From assembly GCF_001375555.1 (NCBI RefSeq), contig NZ_CTDZ01000008.1:65592-129591 (forward strand): a stretch of 64,000 nt of DNA. The letters run 5' to 3'. Numbering within the stretch: position 1 is the first letter of the stretch; the number at the start of each line of letters is the position of its first letter. Positions 1 through 8,418 of the stretch are shown in pieces. The notes below the pieces were generated by a model that was not told where the DNA came from, made no database searches, and saw only the letters and a list, made by a program, of their open reading frames with translations. Source of the stretch: Numidum massiliense (GTDB taxonomy: Bacteria > Bacillota > Bacilli > Thermoactinomycetales > Novibacillaceae). The translations under genes and the position numbers were made by a program.

Positions 1-159
1 GTGCACAATCCGCTACTCCAAAACATTCGTCGCGATTTTCCCGACGCATACCGCTTGGCCGAGGAGCTAGCCCGGATTGCACACGGCGAACTTCATTTGC
101 TTTTTCCGGACGACGAGGTCGGATTTCTCGCCCTTCACTTGCAGCGCTTAAAACAGTGA
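1..159 (+). CDS. PRD-domain transcriptional antiterminator, C-terminal fragment (cut by window edge)
   Basis: Frame 1 is open from the window edge and ends at TGA 157-159, giving 52 residues. The text NPLLQNIRRDFPDAYRLAEELA followed by FPDDEVGFLALHLQRLKQ is in pieces the usual end of a PTS regulation domain (PRD) as found in BglG/LicT/GlcT antiterminators: the late DDEVGFLALH segment surrounds a conserved histidine that PTS proteins phosphorylate. These proteins bind leader RNA and prevent termination in sugar operons. The N-terminal RNA-binding part and the true start lie outside the window, so the sugar cannot be named. A possible terminator follows about 80 nt later, so this is probably the last gene of its unit. 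Confidence 0.8.
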   Translation: MHNPLLQNIRRDFPDAYRLAEELARIAHGELHLLFPDDEVGFLALHLQRLKQ

Positions 160-239
160 GGCAGGTCGTGAGGCGGGGAACTGGTGGGGAGCAACGAAGG
201 TTTGTCCAGCGAACGGGGACAAGCTCGATCGAAATGAAG

Positions 240-276
240 AGACACTAGCCGTTAAATTGCGGGGTGTCTTTTTTTT
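240..276 (+). terminator. Probable rho-independent terminator after the PRD gene
   Basis: AGACAC (240-245) pairs with GTGTCT (264-269), and inside it CCG pairs with CGG. A run of eight T begins at 269. The stem is short with a small internal loop, so strength is uncertain, but position and T tract fit. Confidence 0.55.
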
Positions 277-598
277 GTAAGTAAAATCCACCTGTATTAG
301 TCAAACTTGCAGGGCAAGTAAATAATGAAGCTCGTGGACAAACGAGGCTTACTACCTCATTGAGATGTACGCGGCTCCTCGTGTACAATGAGAGAGGATT
401 TAGCGGACAGGTGGTCTAAAGGAAGGCAACTGGCCGTTCGCGCACGTTCGCGACTGATCGCGTACGAGCTACTCGACGTCAAAGAGACGTTCTTCCATTC
501 TTGTTAAGATTGTTATTGGCGCCGTAAGGACGTTGTACCGTACGGCGTGAGATTGTCTGGACGTCGGGGTTAGTCGACTGATGGAGGGAATTATTTTT
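277..598. other. Intergenic region with a possible RNA hairpin before thiF
   Basis: No protein-coding frame is convincing here. CTCAT (356-360) can pair with ATGAG (388-392) and TGTAC (366-370) with GTACA (383-387), forming an interrupted hairpin. I looked for a TPP or molybdenum-cofactor riboswitch, which would suit the next gene, and did not recognise either. The region may hold the thiF promoter but I cannot place -35 and -10 boxes with confidence. Confidence 0.3.
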
Positions 599-1624
599 AT
601 GACGGAACGTTATTCGCGCTTAGCGCTTTTTTCTCCTATAGGTAAAAAAGGGGTCGAACAGTTACGGCAGTCGGCGGTGCTCATCGTCGGTGCTGGTGCA
701 CTCGGATGTCCGAATGCCGAAATGTTGACTCGCGCCGGCGTCGGACTGATTCGCTTAGTCGACCGCGATTACGTCGACTGGTCCAATTTACAGCGGCAGC
801 CGTTGTTCGACGAACAGGATGCGCGCGACGTGCAGCCGAAGGCGGTCGCTGCCGCCAAGCGTTTGTCTGCCATCAACAGCGATGTGCGTATTGAACCGCT
901 CGTTACCGACGTAACGGCGGAAAACGTATTCGCACTGTTGGATGGCATCGACGTCGTCATCGACGCGACGGACAATTTTGAAACACGCTATTTACTAAAC
1001 GACGCCGCCTGCGAGCGACGTCTGCCGTGGCTTTACGGGGCGTGCGTCGGCGCGTACGGGGCGTCGCTGACGATCGTCCCCGGGGAAACGCCGTGTCTCG
1101 CCTGCGTGTTCGGGGAGGATATCCCTGCGCAGCGGGAAACGTGCGACACGACGGGGGTGATCGCGCCAGCGCCACAAATGGTGGCATCGTATCAAGCGGC
1201 AGAAGCGTTAAAGCTCCTGACGCACAATAAGAAGCAGTTGCGGCAGACGCTCGTCTCTTTTGACTTGTGGAAAAACGAAAACGTGGAAATCAAGGTCGGT
1301 AAAAAGCGGCGCGCTAATTGTCCGGTGTGTGGCAAATCGCCTGTCTATCCTTACTTAAGTGAGCAAAAAGGGACGAGCGCCGCTGTTTTATGCGGGCGCG
1401 ATACGGTCCAAATTCGCCTGCGCAACGTACGCGGCTGGGATTTGGCGACAGTTGCGCAGGCGGCCAAGAGCATCGATCCGGAAGCAGTGGCCAACCCACA
1501 TCTCGTTTCTTTCCGCGCTGACGGATGCCGGCTTGTCGTCTTTCGGGATGGGCGCGTCCTCGTGCACGGGACGAAGGATGCTGCCACCGCACGCAAGTTG
1601 TGTGCGAAGTATTTGGGGATGTGA
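599..1624 (+). CDS. ThiF/MoeB/HesA-family E1-like adenylyltransferase
   Basis: The protein (341 aa) belongs to the E1-like family that adenylates the C-terminal glycine of a ubiquitin-fold sulfur carrier (ThiS or MoaD) for thiamine or molybdopterin synthesis. The nucleotide-binding loop GAGALGC lies at residues 31-37, followed by the RDYVDWSNLQRQ segment that contains the ATP-contacting Asn, Arg and Gln. Two CxxC pairs, C166/C169 and C241/C244, would bind structural zinc. After the E1 domain comes about 80 residues starting LCGRDTVQIR, a tail I associate with Bacillus ThiF-type proteins. I chose ATG 599 rather than the in-frame ATG at 581 because GGAGGG (583-588) then sits at normal distance. 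No carrier-protein gene is adjacent, so thiF and moeB cannot be separated. Confidence 0.85.
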   Translation: MTERYSRLALFSPIGKKGVEQLRQSAVLIVGAGALGCPNAEMLTRAGVGLIRLVDRDYVDWSNLQRQPLFDEQDARDVQPKAVAAAKRLSAINSDVRIEPLVTDVTAENVFALLDGIDVVIDATDNFETRYLLNDAACERRLPWLYGACVGAYGASLTIVPGETPCLACVFGEDIPAQRETCDTTGVIAPAPQMVASYQAAEALKLLTHNKKQLRQTLVSFDLWKNENVEIKVGKKRRANCPVCGKSPVYPYLSEQKGTSAAVLCGRDTVQIRLRNVRGWDLATVAQAAKSIDPEAVANPHLVSFRADGCRLVVFRDGRVLVHGTKDAATARKLCAKYLGM

Positions 1625-1738
1625 CATATGATGGCCCATCTATTTTTGTACTACACGCGTCGCTGGCACTCCCCTCCCCCCCTTGAGAATCACATGTTGT
1701 CGGTAGTTAGGATGGGGGGATGCTAAGATGGACGGATG

Positions 1739-2227
1739 CTAATTAGAAGGCGCACTAATTAGACCATCTGGCGCTAACTGGACATAACCGCGGAAAATGC
1801 CGGTGTTTTTTGTTTTGAACGGCGGTATAGACAATGCTTGCAAGCCCTTTAGTAACGCACTGTTCGCTTGCACAAGTTGTCTTTGTTGTACAACTTGTAG
1901 TTTGTGCGTGTCGTGGTGGTATGTGTAAGGCTTTAAAACGTTGCACCACCAATCGTACCCGAGTGTTTCTTGTTCTTCTCGCGCCAAAATCGCCGTTTTT
2001 ATAGCGCTCGCTTCGGCGTGCGAGAGACGAACCCCTTCCGCCCATTGCTGCAGTAAACCATCCAGCTCGCTATGATCGGTTGCTGTCCATTGCTCCAACT
2101 CGCTACAATCGGCGGCTACTGACTGCTGGGGAGGCTCTGTAAAGTTGCCGTATTCGTCTTCTTGCCGACAAGGCGACGGTTGGACACAGTTGTCAAAAGT
2201 AAGCTTTCCCAGTAAGTGTTTGTTCAC
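1739..2227 (-). CDS. Hypothetical protein
   Basis: A 162-residue frame on the minus strand starts at GTG (2227-2225) with an excellent AAGGAGGT site just upstream, which is the main reason to believe it is real. The sequence is soluble, rich in Gln, acidic in its first half, and has no signal peptide or membrane segment. I do not recognise a family. It sits alone between convergent thiF and the divergent acetyltransferase gene. Just past its stop the DNA carries CTAATTAG palindromes that might be part of a weak terminator. Confidence 0.6.
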   Translation of the reverse strand: MNKHLLGKLTFDNCVQPSPCRQEDEYGNFTEPPQQSVAADCSELEQWTATDHSELDGLLQQWAEGVRLSHAEASAIKTAILAREEQETLGYDWWCNVLKPYTYHHDTHKLQVVQQRQLVQANSALLKGLQALSIPPFKTKNTGIFRGYVQLAPDGLISAPSN

Positions 2228-2436
2228 GATCGCACCTCCTTGCTACGTCGTTCTGTCTTCTTGCGCGAATCAGAATATTATCATTAAGAGGATTGGTTGA
2301 GAGAATCGGCGGAAGTCGTCTGTTGTCGGGCCAAACAGTTGTCAATGACGTTGAAAGCGTTATGTGTGAAGACGTTCGGCGGGAGAAGTTACGCGTTTTG
2401 GACATGTCTTGTACGTAAAACGAGAGGGGGATGACA

Positions 2437-3327
2437 GTGGAAATAGTAATTAAACCGTTGACAGAATGTACGTTTGCCGAGGCTGTACATATTTGGAACA
2501 GGAGTTTTGAAGGTTATGTCGTAAATATGACTAAGACTGCTGACAGTTTTACTGCCCGCCTCGGGTTAGAAGGATTGTCTCCAGAGCTGTCGCTCGTCGC
2601 ATACGTAGGAGATACACCTGCGGGGATCGTATTGAACGGTGTAAAAACGGTGGGAGGAAAGAAAATCGCCTGGAACGGTGGGACGGGTGTCGCGACTGCC
2701 TTTAGGGGACAAGGAATTGGAAGGGCTTTAATGGAGGCAGCTATGGCCCTCTATCGTCGAGAAAAGGTAGGCATCGCTACGTTAGAAGTGTTTGCGACGA
2801 ACGAAACGGCCGTATCTCTTTATAAGCGCATCGGCTACGAAATCGTCGATCGGTTATTGTTTTTAGAGCACCGCGGACGACTGGCTGCGGATTCCTTTCC
2901 GGTGACCGAAAACAGTAACTACCGAGCGATTGAAGGGTCGGCTCAGGCAGCGCGCACGTTACCGTTTTATCGATACGTTGTCCCGTGGCAAACGCAATCG
3001 GCCAATATTCGCGACGGTCAATCGCTCGTCGTGCAAACCGCAGCAGGCGAGGTGCTCGGCTACGCATTATACAAGCGCGTGTACGACGACGAGGGACAAT
3101 TGACGTCCATCCTCTTATACCAATGTCAGTTGCGCGAAGATGTAGCTGAACCGGAAATAGTGATTAATGTAATGTTACGTAAGGTGTTTACTCCTTTTGA
3201 GAAGGCGTGTAAGCGGACGACATTCAATTTCTTAGCGGGCAACGAGGCGGTCGTCCGCCAACTAGAGGTTGCCGGTTTCACGTTAGCTGCGACACAATGG
3301 TTTATGGTAAAGCAAATGGACGCATGA
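2437..3327 (+). CDS. GNAT-family N-acetyltransferase, two-domain
   Basis: About 296 residues. The acetyl-CoA-binding core is visible in the first half: TAFRGQGIGRALMEAAM carries the R/QxxGxG/A loop, followed by the ATLEVFATNETAVSLYKRIG segment typical of GNAT folds. The second half looks like a degenerate second GNAT lobe ending EVAGFTLAATQWFM. The substrate is unknown. A GTG start at 2437 is six bases from a GAGAGGGGG site; the in-frame ATG at 2431 directly abuts that site and is less likely. The beta-lactamase-like gene follows about 50 bases downstream on the same strand, so the two may be cotranscribed. Confidence 0.8.
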   Translation: MEIVIKPLTECTFAEAVHIWNRSFEGYVVNMTKTADSFTARLGLEGLSPELSLVAYVGDTPAGIVLNGVKTVGGKKIAWNGGTGVATAFRGQGIGRALMEAAMALYRREKVGIATLEVFATNETAVSLYKRIGYEIVDRLLFLEHRGRLAADSFPVTENSNYRAIEGSAQAARTLPFYRYVVPWQTQSANIRDGQSLVVQTAAGEVLGYALYKRVYDDEGQLTSILLYQCQLREDVAEPEIVINVMLRKVFTPFEKACKRTTFNFLAGNEAVVRQLEVAGFTLAATQWFMVKQMDA

Positions 3328-3378
3328 CGATCGGTGGCGTAAATAACGACGTAAATAATAAAGATGAGGTTGATTGTC

Positions 3379-4188
3379 GTGGAACAACTAAAGCAGACGT
3401 TAGAGCAACTTATGGAAAAAGCGGGCGGGATGTGGGCGCTTGTCGTCGACGATTTGGACCGGCAGACGCAGTGGGCCCACAATGAGGAAGAACTTTTTTA
3501 TGCGGCTAGTGTAATCAAAATACCGATTATGGCTGCCGTTTTTGCCGCTGCCGCACGGGGTAATCTGCGGTTAAGCGACCGCGTCACGCTCATGCGAGAA
3601 GACATCGTCGGCGGAGCAGGCGTGTTGCAGCACATGACGCCCGGCATTCAGCTACCGATTGTCGATTTGCTCACCCTAATGATCATTCAGAGTGACAATA
3701 CGGCGACGAATGTGTTGATTGACGCCGTAGGGAAACCGTTCATTCGAGAAACGATGCGCGAACTAGGGATGTCGCGCAGTGAATTTCACCACAAATTAAT
3801 GATAGTGCCAGCGAAGACCAAAGGTTACAACGTGATCACCGCCGCGGACATGTCATGTCTGTTGGCTAGGCTGGCTCACGGGAAATTTTTGTCAAGACAC
3901 GCGTGTGAGCAAATGATCGCAATCCTCAAGAAACAGCAATTTCGCGACTGTTTGCCGGCGCACTTGCCCGAGCACAACCCGCCATATATCAGCGTACTAC
4001 CGACGTGGGAGTTGGCGCACAAGACGGGTTGGGTGACGGGCATTCGCCACGACGTCGGTATTTTTTACGTTGGTAATCGCTGTATGACTGTCGCCCTATT
4101 GTCGCGAGATGTCGACGATTTCGTTGCACGGCAGACGATGGCGGCGGTAGGTAGGCACATTTATGAGTATTTGCGCACATACTCGTAG
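3379..4188 (+). CDS. Class A beta-lactamase-like serine hydrolase, no signal peptide
   Basis: The three hallmark motifs of the penicillin-recognising serine hydrolases are present: SVIK at residues 44-47 (nucleophile Ser and general-base Lys), SDN at 105-107 and KTG at 215-217. Family members hydrolyse beta-lactams or related amides. This one is about 269 residues and lacks a signal peptide or lipobox, so it would be cytosolic unless the start is wrong; that makes a resistance role less certain. GTG 3379 is preferred over ATG 3364 because a GATGAGGTTGAT ribosome site then lies about nine bases upstream. It follows the GNAT gene and converges with the SulP gene. Confidence 0.8.
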   Translation: MEQLKQTLEQLMEKAGGMWALVVDDLDRQTQWAHNEEELFYAASVIKIPIMAAVFAAAARGNLRLSDRVTLMREDIVGGAGVLQHMTPGIQLPIVDLLTLMIIQSDNTATNVLIDAVGKPFIRETMRELGMSRSEFHHKLMIVPAKTKGYNVITAADMSCLLARLAHGKFLSRHACEQMIAILKKQQFRDCLPAHLPEHNPPYISVLPTWELAHKTGWVTGIRHDVGIFYVGNRCMTVALLSRDVDDFVARQTMAAVGRHIYEYLRTYS

Positions 4189-4223
4189 TGGTGGTTGTCG
4201 TTGACACGCCGCTCTAGCCGAAA

Positions 4224-4244
4224 TCGCCCCTAGTAAAGGGGCGA
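4224..4244. terminator. GC-rich hairpin between convergent genes
   Basis: TCGCCCCT (4224-4231) pairs perfectly with AGGGGCGA (4237-4244) around a five-base loop, just after the beta-lactamase-like gene and before the 3' end of the SulP gene. There is no T tract in either direction, so a termination role is inferred from position only. Confidence 0.4.
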
Positions 4245-4281
4245 AGCTAGATTTACTCGCGTATGAAGCTAGATTTACTCG
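4243..4281. repeat. 17-bp direct repeat, 22-bp period
   Basis: GAAGCTAGATTTACTCG occurs at 4243-4259 and again, exactly, at 4265-4281. This is one of several short direct duplications in intergenic DNA of this window. Confidence 0.85.
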
Positions 4282-4311
4282 TGTATAACGTTATTCAGGC
4301 AGACGGCTAAT

Positions 4312-6105
4312 TTATTCGCCTAAAATGCTTTGTTTGTGTGGTAATACGAGTGTCTTCTGTTTGTCTGTGGTAGGCGGCGTCTCTTCCGACAAGGACGTGC
4401 ACTCGAGAAAGGCGAAGTGTGGACAAGTGCGGCAAAACTGTTTGTCGATCCACTCGGTCGCGTAATCGATCGCTTCATACGAGTGGTCAAAAAAATTGTT
4501 CGCGCCGATGGCATCGTACAACCTCGACTTTTTTATTACTTCTAAAGGCTGTTCCTGAATGCCGGAAATGATGACCAACCCGCTATGTTTTTTAAAGTGC
4601 TTGACGACACTTGCCAAGTAACTTTCTCCGGTCGCATCGAGAAAGGGGACGCGACTCATCCGCAAGATAAGCACTTTCGGTTTCAAGTTGATCGTTTCCA
4701 TGACTCGTTTTTCGAACAGTTGGGCTACCCCGAAAAACAAAGGTCCTTCAACGGTGAAAATGCTAATTTGCGGGCAGGTACGCCCCAAGTCTTGTGGGTC
4801 GGAAACCATCTTGCGATGCTGCGACGTATGATCGGGCGCGATCGTCTGTACTTCTTGGACGTCACTCATATTTTTGACGAACAAAATAAAGGCGAGCACG
4901 AAGCCGACTTGTACAGCGAGCGTAAGGTTCGTGAACACTGTGAGCAAAAAGGTCGTCACGAGCACGAGCCGGTCGCCGCGCGTCGTTTTCAGGACGTGCA
5001 TAAATTCTTGCCGTCCACTCATGTTCCACGCGACGAGCATGAGGACGGGTGCCATACTCGCTAACGGAATGTGGGCGGCGTAAGGTGCTAAGAGCAACAC
5101 GATGACGAGCACGACGACACTGTGAATGACGCCGGAGAAAGCAGTGACAGCGCCGGACTTAATGTTTGTTGCCGTGCGGGCAATGGCTCCCGTCGCCGGA
5201 ATGCCCCCGAAGAGCGGGACGGCCATGTTAGCCAGTCCTTGTCCAATCAGTTCCCGGTTACTGTTGTGTTTTGTGTTCGTCATGCCGTCGGCGACGACAC
5301 AAGATAGTAGTGACTCAATTGCCCCGAGGGCGGCAATAATTAACGCCGGTTGGAACATTTGTTGTATGCGCTCCCAAGTGATTTCCGGCAACTGGGGAAC
5401 GGGTAGGTTGTTCGGGATCCCGCCGAACTGTGAACCAATCGTCGCCACTTTACCGTTGAAGAACAGCACCGCGACGAGTGTCGAGACGACGAGGGCGACC
5501 AAGGATCCCGGTATTTTCGGAAACAGGCGCGGTGTCAATAAGATGACGGCGAAGGAAATGAGGGCGACGATTAACGCGTATGGGTTAAATGCCGCGACGT
5601 TTGCGGCAATTTCCCGCATGTTGTCGATGAATAATTCGTGTTTTTTCAAATTTTCCAATCCCAAAAAATTGCCGATCTGCCCGGCAAAAATGATGACCGC
5701 GATCCCAGAAGTAAAGCCGATCGTCACCGAGCGCGGAATAAATTTAATGTACGATCCGAGTCGAAACAGACCCATTAACAGTAAGAAAACTCCAGCCATC
5801 AATCCGGCGATAAGCAAGTTTTCATAGCCGTACTGCATCGTAATACCGAGCAAGATCGGGATAAAAGCACCCGTCGGTCCGGCAATTTGAAACCTTGAGC
5901 CGCCGAATAGCGACACGAGCACACCTGCGACGATCGTCGTATAGAGCCCGTATTCCGGTTTTACGCCAACAGCTATGGCAAACGCCATCCCGAGCGGAAT
6001 GGCGATAATGCCGACGACTGCGCCGGCAATAAGGTCTTTTTTTAACGACGACCAACTGTAACCTTTAAGTGAAGCTAAGGAAGACGTATCCCGCATTGAT
6101 CCCAT
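4312..6105 (-). CDS. SulP-family inorganic anion transporter with C-terminal STAS domain
   Basis: A 597-residue membrane protein of the SulP/SLC26 family, which moves sulfate, bicarbonate or other anions, often with Na+ or H+. The N-terminal half contains the family pattern DLIAGAVVGIIAIPLGMAFA followed by GLYTTIVAGV and FQIAGPTGAF, and about ten membrane segments. From roughly residue 440 comes a STAS domain with the VLILRMSRVPFLDATG stretch. A short cysteine-containing tail (CRTCPHFAFLEC) ends the protein. The start is ATG 6105 or the in-frame ATG 6096, which is better spaced from AAGGATG. Its leader contains a c-di-AMP riboswitch, so expression should fall when that second messenger is high. 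The anion is not determinable. Confidence 0.9.
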   Translation of the reverse strand: MGSMRDTSSLASLKGYSWSSLKKDLIAGAVVGIIAIPLGMAFAIAVGVKPEYGLYTTIVAGVLVSLFGGSRFQIAGPTGAFIPILLGITMQYGYENLLIAGLMAGVFLLLMGLFRLGSYIKFIPRSVTIGFTSGIAVIIFAGQIGNFLGLENLKKHELFIDNMREIAANVAAFNPYALIVALISFAVILLTPRLFPKIPGSLVALVVSTLVAVLFFNGKVATIGSQFGGIPNNLPVPQLPEITWERIQQMFQPALIIAALGAIESLLSCVVADGMTNTKHNSNRELIGQGLANMAVPLFGGIPATGAIARTATNIKSGAVTAFSGVIHSVVVLVIVLLLAPYAAHIPLASMAPVLMLVAWNMSGRQEFMHVLKTTRGDRLVLVTTFLLTVFTNLTLAVQVGFVLAFILFVKNMSDVQEVQTIAPDHTSQHRKMVSDPQDLGRTCPQISIFTVEGPLFFGVAQLFEKRVMETINLKPKVLILRMSRVPFLDATGESYLASVVKHFKKHSGLVIISGIQEQPLEVIKKSRLYDAIGANNFFDHSYEAIDYATEWIDKQFCRTCPHFAFLECTSLSEETPPTTDKQKTLVLPHKQSILGE

Positions 6106-6124
6106 CCTTAAGTCGTGTTATGCG

Positions 6125-6268
6125 ATCAACCTCTCGGGTACGCTGACGGGGTTAGCTGACGGGTTCGGGACTGAGAGTTTCCCGGCTCACGTTTGCGAGC
6201 TTCACCCCTGGAGCGGTCGGCGCTCCGTTGGATCCCCCGTTCTCCAAATAGGAAATTAAGCGTTTCAA
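6125..6268 (-). promoter_or_regulatory. c-di-AMP (ydaO/yuaA) riboswitch
   Basis: Read on the minus strand, the leader of the SulP gene shows the conserved elements of the ydaO/yuaA class in the right order: CGCTTAAT near 6262, GAACGGGGGATCC, then AGGGGTGAAGCTCGC, then CCCGAACCCGTCAGCTAAC, CCCCGTCAGCGT and the closing GAGAGG near 6131. This class binds cyclic di-AMP and normally switches genes for ion, osmolyte or cell-wall functions off. It ends about 20 bases before the coding start. The exact outer borders are approximate. I could not identify a clear intrinsic terminator between it and the start codon. Confidence 0.9.
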
Positions 6269-6373
6269 AATTCTCGCATTGCAAACAGCTACTTTACACT
6301 CTAACATTTTCCTGACTAGTTGTAAAGTAAACCGTTTTTATTTACGCTTTGTAAAGAGGGAGGTGGAAAGAAA

Positions 6374-7372
6374 TTGCAGCTACACGAAGATTTCAAAACG
6401 CAAATAAAACGCGCGTTCGGCGAACGAGGGCGTCGGTGGTTGGATCACTTGCCACACCTTTTGCACGCTTGCCAACAAAAATGGCAATTGCGGAATAGCC
6501 ACCCCGCTCCTAGACTGTCTTACAACTTCGTCTGTTTTGCGGAATCGCCTGCGTTCGGTGAGGTCGTACTCAAAATCGGAGTACCACATTCCGAGTTGTA
6601 TACGGAAATGAGGGCTCTGTCCTTCTTCGACGGTCGTCGCATGTGTAAGCTGTATGACACTAGTGAGGCGCTCGGTGCGTTACTGATCGAACGCATCCGT
6701 CCCGGAACAGATTTGACAGCATTGGCGAGCAACAGTGAGCGCATCGCCATCGCTGCAGAGGTGATTTCCACGTTATATGTGCCTTCGCCAACCGATTGCG
6801 TGCTACCGACTTACGGCGAATGGCTGGAAGGAGCATTTCAGAGGGCTCGGGAAGAAAATGTGGTCGGAGAACAGATGCTTCATTTTATAGCTACCGCCGA
6901 AAGGTTGTTTCAAGAAATAGCGGCGCCGCATCGTCCGCAAGTGCTGTTGCACGGTGATTTGCACCACTACAACATACTGCAGGATGAAGGTGGAAGCTGG
7001 AAAGCGATCGACCCGAAAGGAGTTGTTGGGGTGCCCTGTCTGGAGCCGGCGCGGTTTATGGAGAACCAGTTGGACATGGTCAGCGCCGCGGACAAGGCAA
7101 ATTGTCTCCAGGAAATGATCGCTGTGTTCAGTCATAAGTTCGGCGAATCGCAGCGGACGATGGCTAGCTGTTTGTTTGTCGATGCGGTGCTCAGTACGTG
7201 TTGGCACTTTGAAGATCGTACAGATGGTGCAAGAGGAGGAGAAGGAGTAGGGGATAAGTCACTCGATGCCCCTACGGAACGTGAGGAACATGAGGAACGT
7301 GAGGAACGTGAAAAACTTAACGCAGCCATCGATCAATGCGCCCTTATTCTCGACTTTTTGCAGTCTTGCTGA
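6374..7372 (+). CDS. Aminoglycoside/hydroxyurea-resistance-type kinase (APH(6)-like)
   Basis: A 332-residue protein-kinase-fold phosphotransferase. HGDLHHYN at residues 193-200 is the catalytic loop with its Asp and Asn, and AIDPKGVVG further on carries the metal-binding Asp; the DPKG form is typical of the family that includes streptomycin 6-phosphotransferases. Chromosomal copies may act on other hydroxylated compounds, so real antibiotic resistance is unproven. It starts at TTG 6374 with GGGAGGTGG at good distance. Near the C terminus an acidic run is encoded by a tandem 9-bp repeat (about 7279-7315, unit GAGGAACGT or a one-base variant), an expansion I would not expect in this family. It is divergent from the riboswitch-controlled SulP gene. 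Confidence 0.8.
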   Translation: MQLHEDFKTQIKRAFGERGRRWLDHLPHLLHACQQKWQLRNSHPAPRLSYNFVCFAESPAFGEVVLKIGVPHSELYTEMRALSFFDGRRMCKLYDTSEALGALLIERIRPGTDLTALASNSERIAIAAEVISTLYVPSPTDCVLPTYGEWLEGAFQRAREENVVGEQMLHFIATAERLFQEIAAPHRPQVLLHGDLHHYNILQDEGGSWKAIDPKGVVGVPCLEPARFMENQLDMVSAADKANCLQEMIAVFSHKFGESQRTMASCLFVDAVLSTCWHFEDRTDGARGGEGVGDKSLDAPTEREEHEEREEREKLNAAIDQCALILDFLQSC

Positions 7373-7503
7373 TAGACGTCCCTAGCAGTGGCACCGTCTG
7401 CGAAATGTTGAATAGTCCAGACGATTAACACTCACGCCTATGTCAATGATTATATTTATGGTAATATTTTACGAGATACCCCTAAGTGAGGAGTGGCAGT
7501 GAC

Positions 7504-8259
7504 ATGTTCACATCCTACAGTAAACTAGCGACAGAAGTATACGATATTGACAAGCCTGTCGGCCATTCTTTCGGCGATATAGAATTTTATCGGGAACGGT
7601 TACGGGAATGTACCGGGCGCATTCTCGAACCGGCGGTCGGCTCGGGACGGCTCTTGATCCCGCTGCTAGAGGCCGGATTAACGGTGGACGGCATGGACAA
7701 TTCCCCGGAGATGCTCGCTTCGTGCCGCGCGCGTTGTCAGGAAAGGCGATTAGCGCCTCTGCTGTACAAAGAAAACATGCAGGACTTCTCGTTGCCTCAC
7801 AAATACGAGGCGATTATCGTTCCAGCGGGGTCGTTCATGTTGCTGGAAAAACGAGACGACTCGCTAGCGGCGCTGCAATGTTTTTACGACCATTTGCTTC
7901 CCGGCGGTCGACTACTGCTCGATCTTGAACTACAGACTGATTTCGATATGCACGCGAGTTCGACGAAAACGTGGCAGACACCCGATGGCGCTGTCATTAC
8001 GATGGAAGCGAGACTAGTGGAAGTTGACTTTCTTAATCAATATACGGTGACGTATCTGAAGTATGAAAAATGGCGCGATGGCCAACTCGTTCAAACCGAA
8101 CTTCAACGCTTCCCACTGCGCTGGTATGGCGTTGAGGAGTTTAAGTTAGTGCTTGAGCACATTGGATTTACAGATATTGTTATTTCCTCTAACTACGAAT
8201 TTGGTCGCGCTCCGAAAAGCGCCAGCGACTGTTTGACGTTTGAAGCGTACCGAAGGTAG
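7504..8259 (+). CDS. Class I SAM-dependent methyltransferase
   Basis: About 251 residues. Motif I appears as EPAVGSGRLLIPLLEAG from residue 42, followed by GMDNSPEML (the acidic residue that contacts SAM ribose) and LPGGRLLLDLE (post-motif). It resembles small Bacillus methyltransferases of unknown substrate. ATG 7504 is chosen because GAGGAG (7488-7493) lies ten bases upstream; GTG 7486 overlaps that site. The gene seems to be a single unit between the kinase gene and metA. Confidence 0.8.
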   Translation: MFTSYSKLATEVYDIDKPVGHSFGDIEFYRERLRECTGRILEPAVGSGRLLIPLLEAGLTVDGMDNSPEMLASCRARCQERRLAPLLYKENMQDFSLPHKYEAIIVPAGSFMLLEKRDDSLAALQCFYDHLLPGGRLLLDLELQTDFDMHASSTKTWQTPDGAVITMEARLVEVDFLNQYTVTYLKYEKWRDGQLVQTELQRFPLRWYGVEEFKLVLEHIGFTDIVISSNYEFGRAPKSASDCLTFEAYRR

Positions 8260-8418
8260 AGGCTGCTGCGATCGCCAGCCAACAGGTTCCGCCTGGAGCT
8301 TCTAGGCGCATTGGCTGTCGTTAGCCGAGGCGTTCGCTAGATAAAAAAAGATGCGGTCCTGCGTGAATCTATGGCATAATAGCTAAAAAGCGAAACTTAT
8401 GGCGAAGGAGAATGGCCA

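Noticed and set aside
277..598. TPP or Moco riboswitch before thiF
   Set aside because: The CTGAGA and other conserved core elements are missing.
8260..8418. S-box or T-box before metA
   Set aside because: None of the conserved core blocks of either element can be found.
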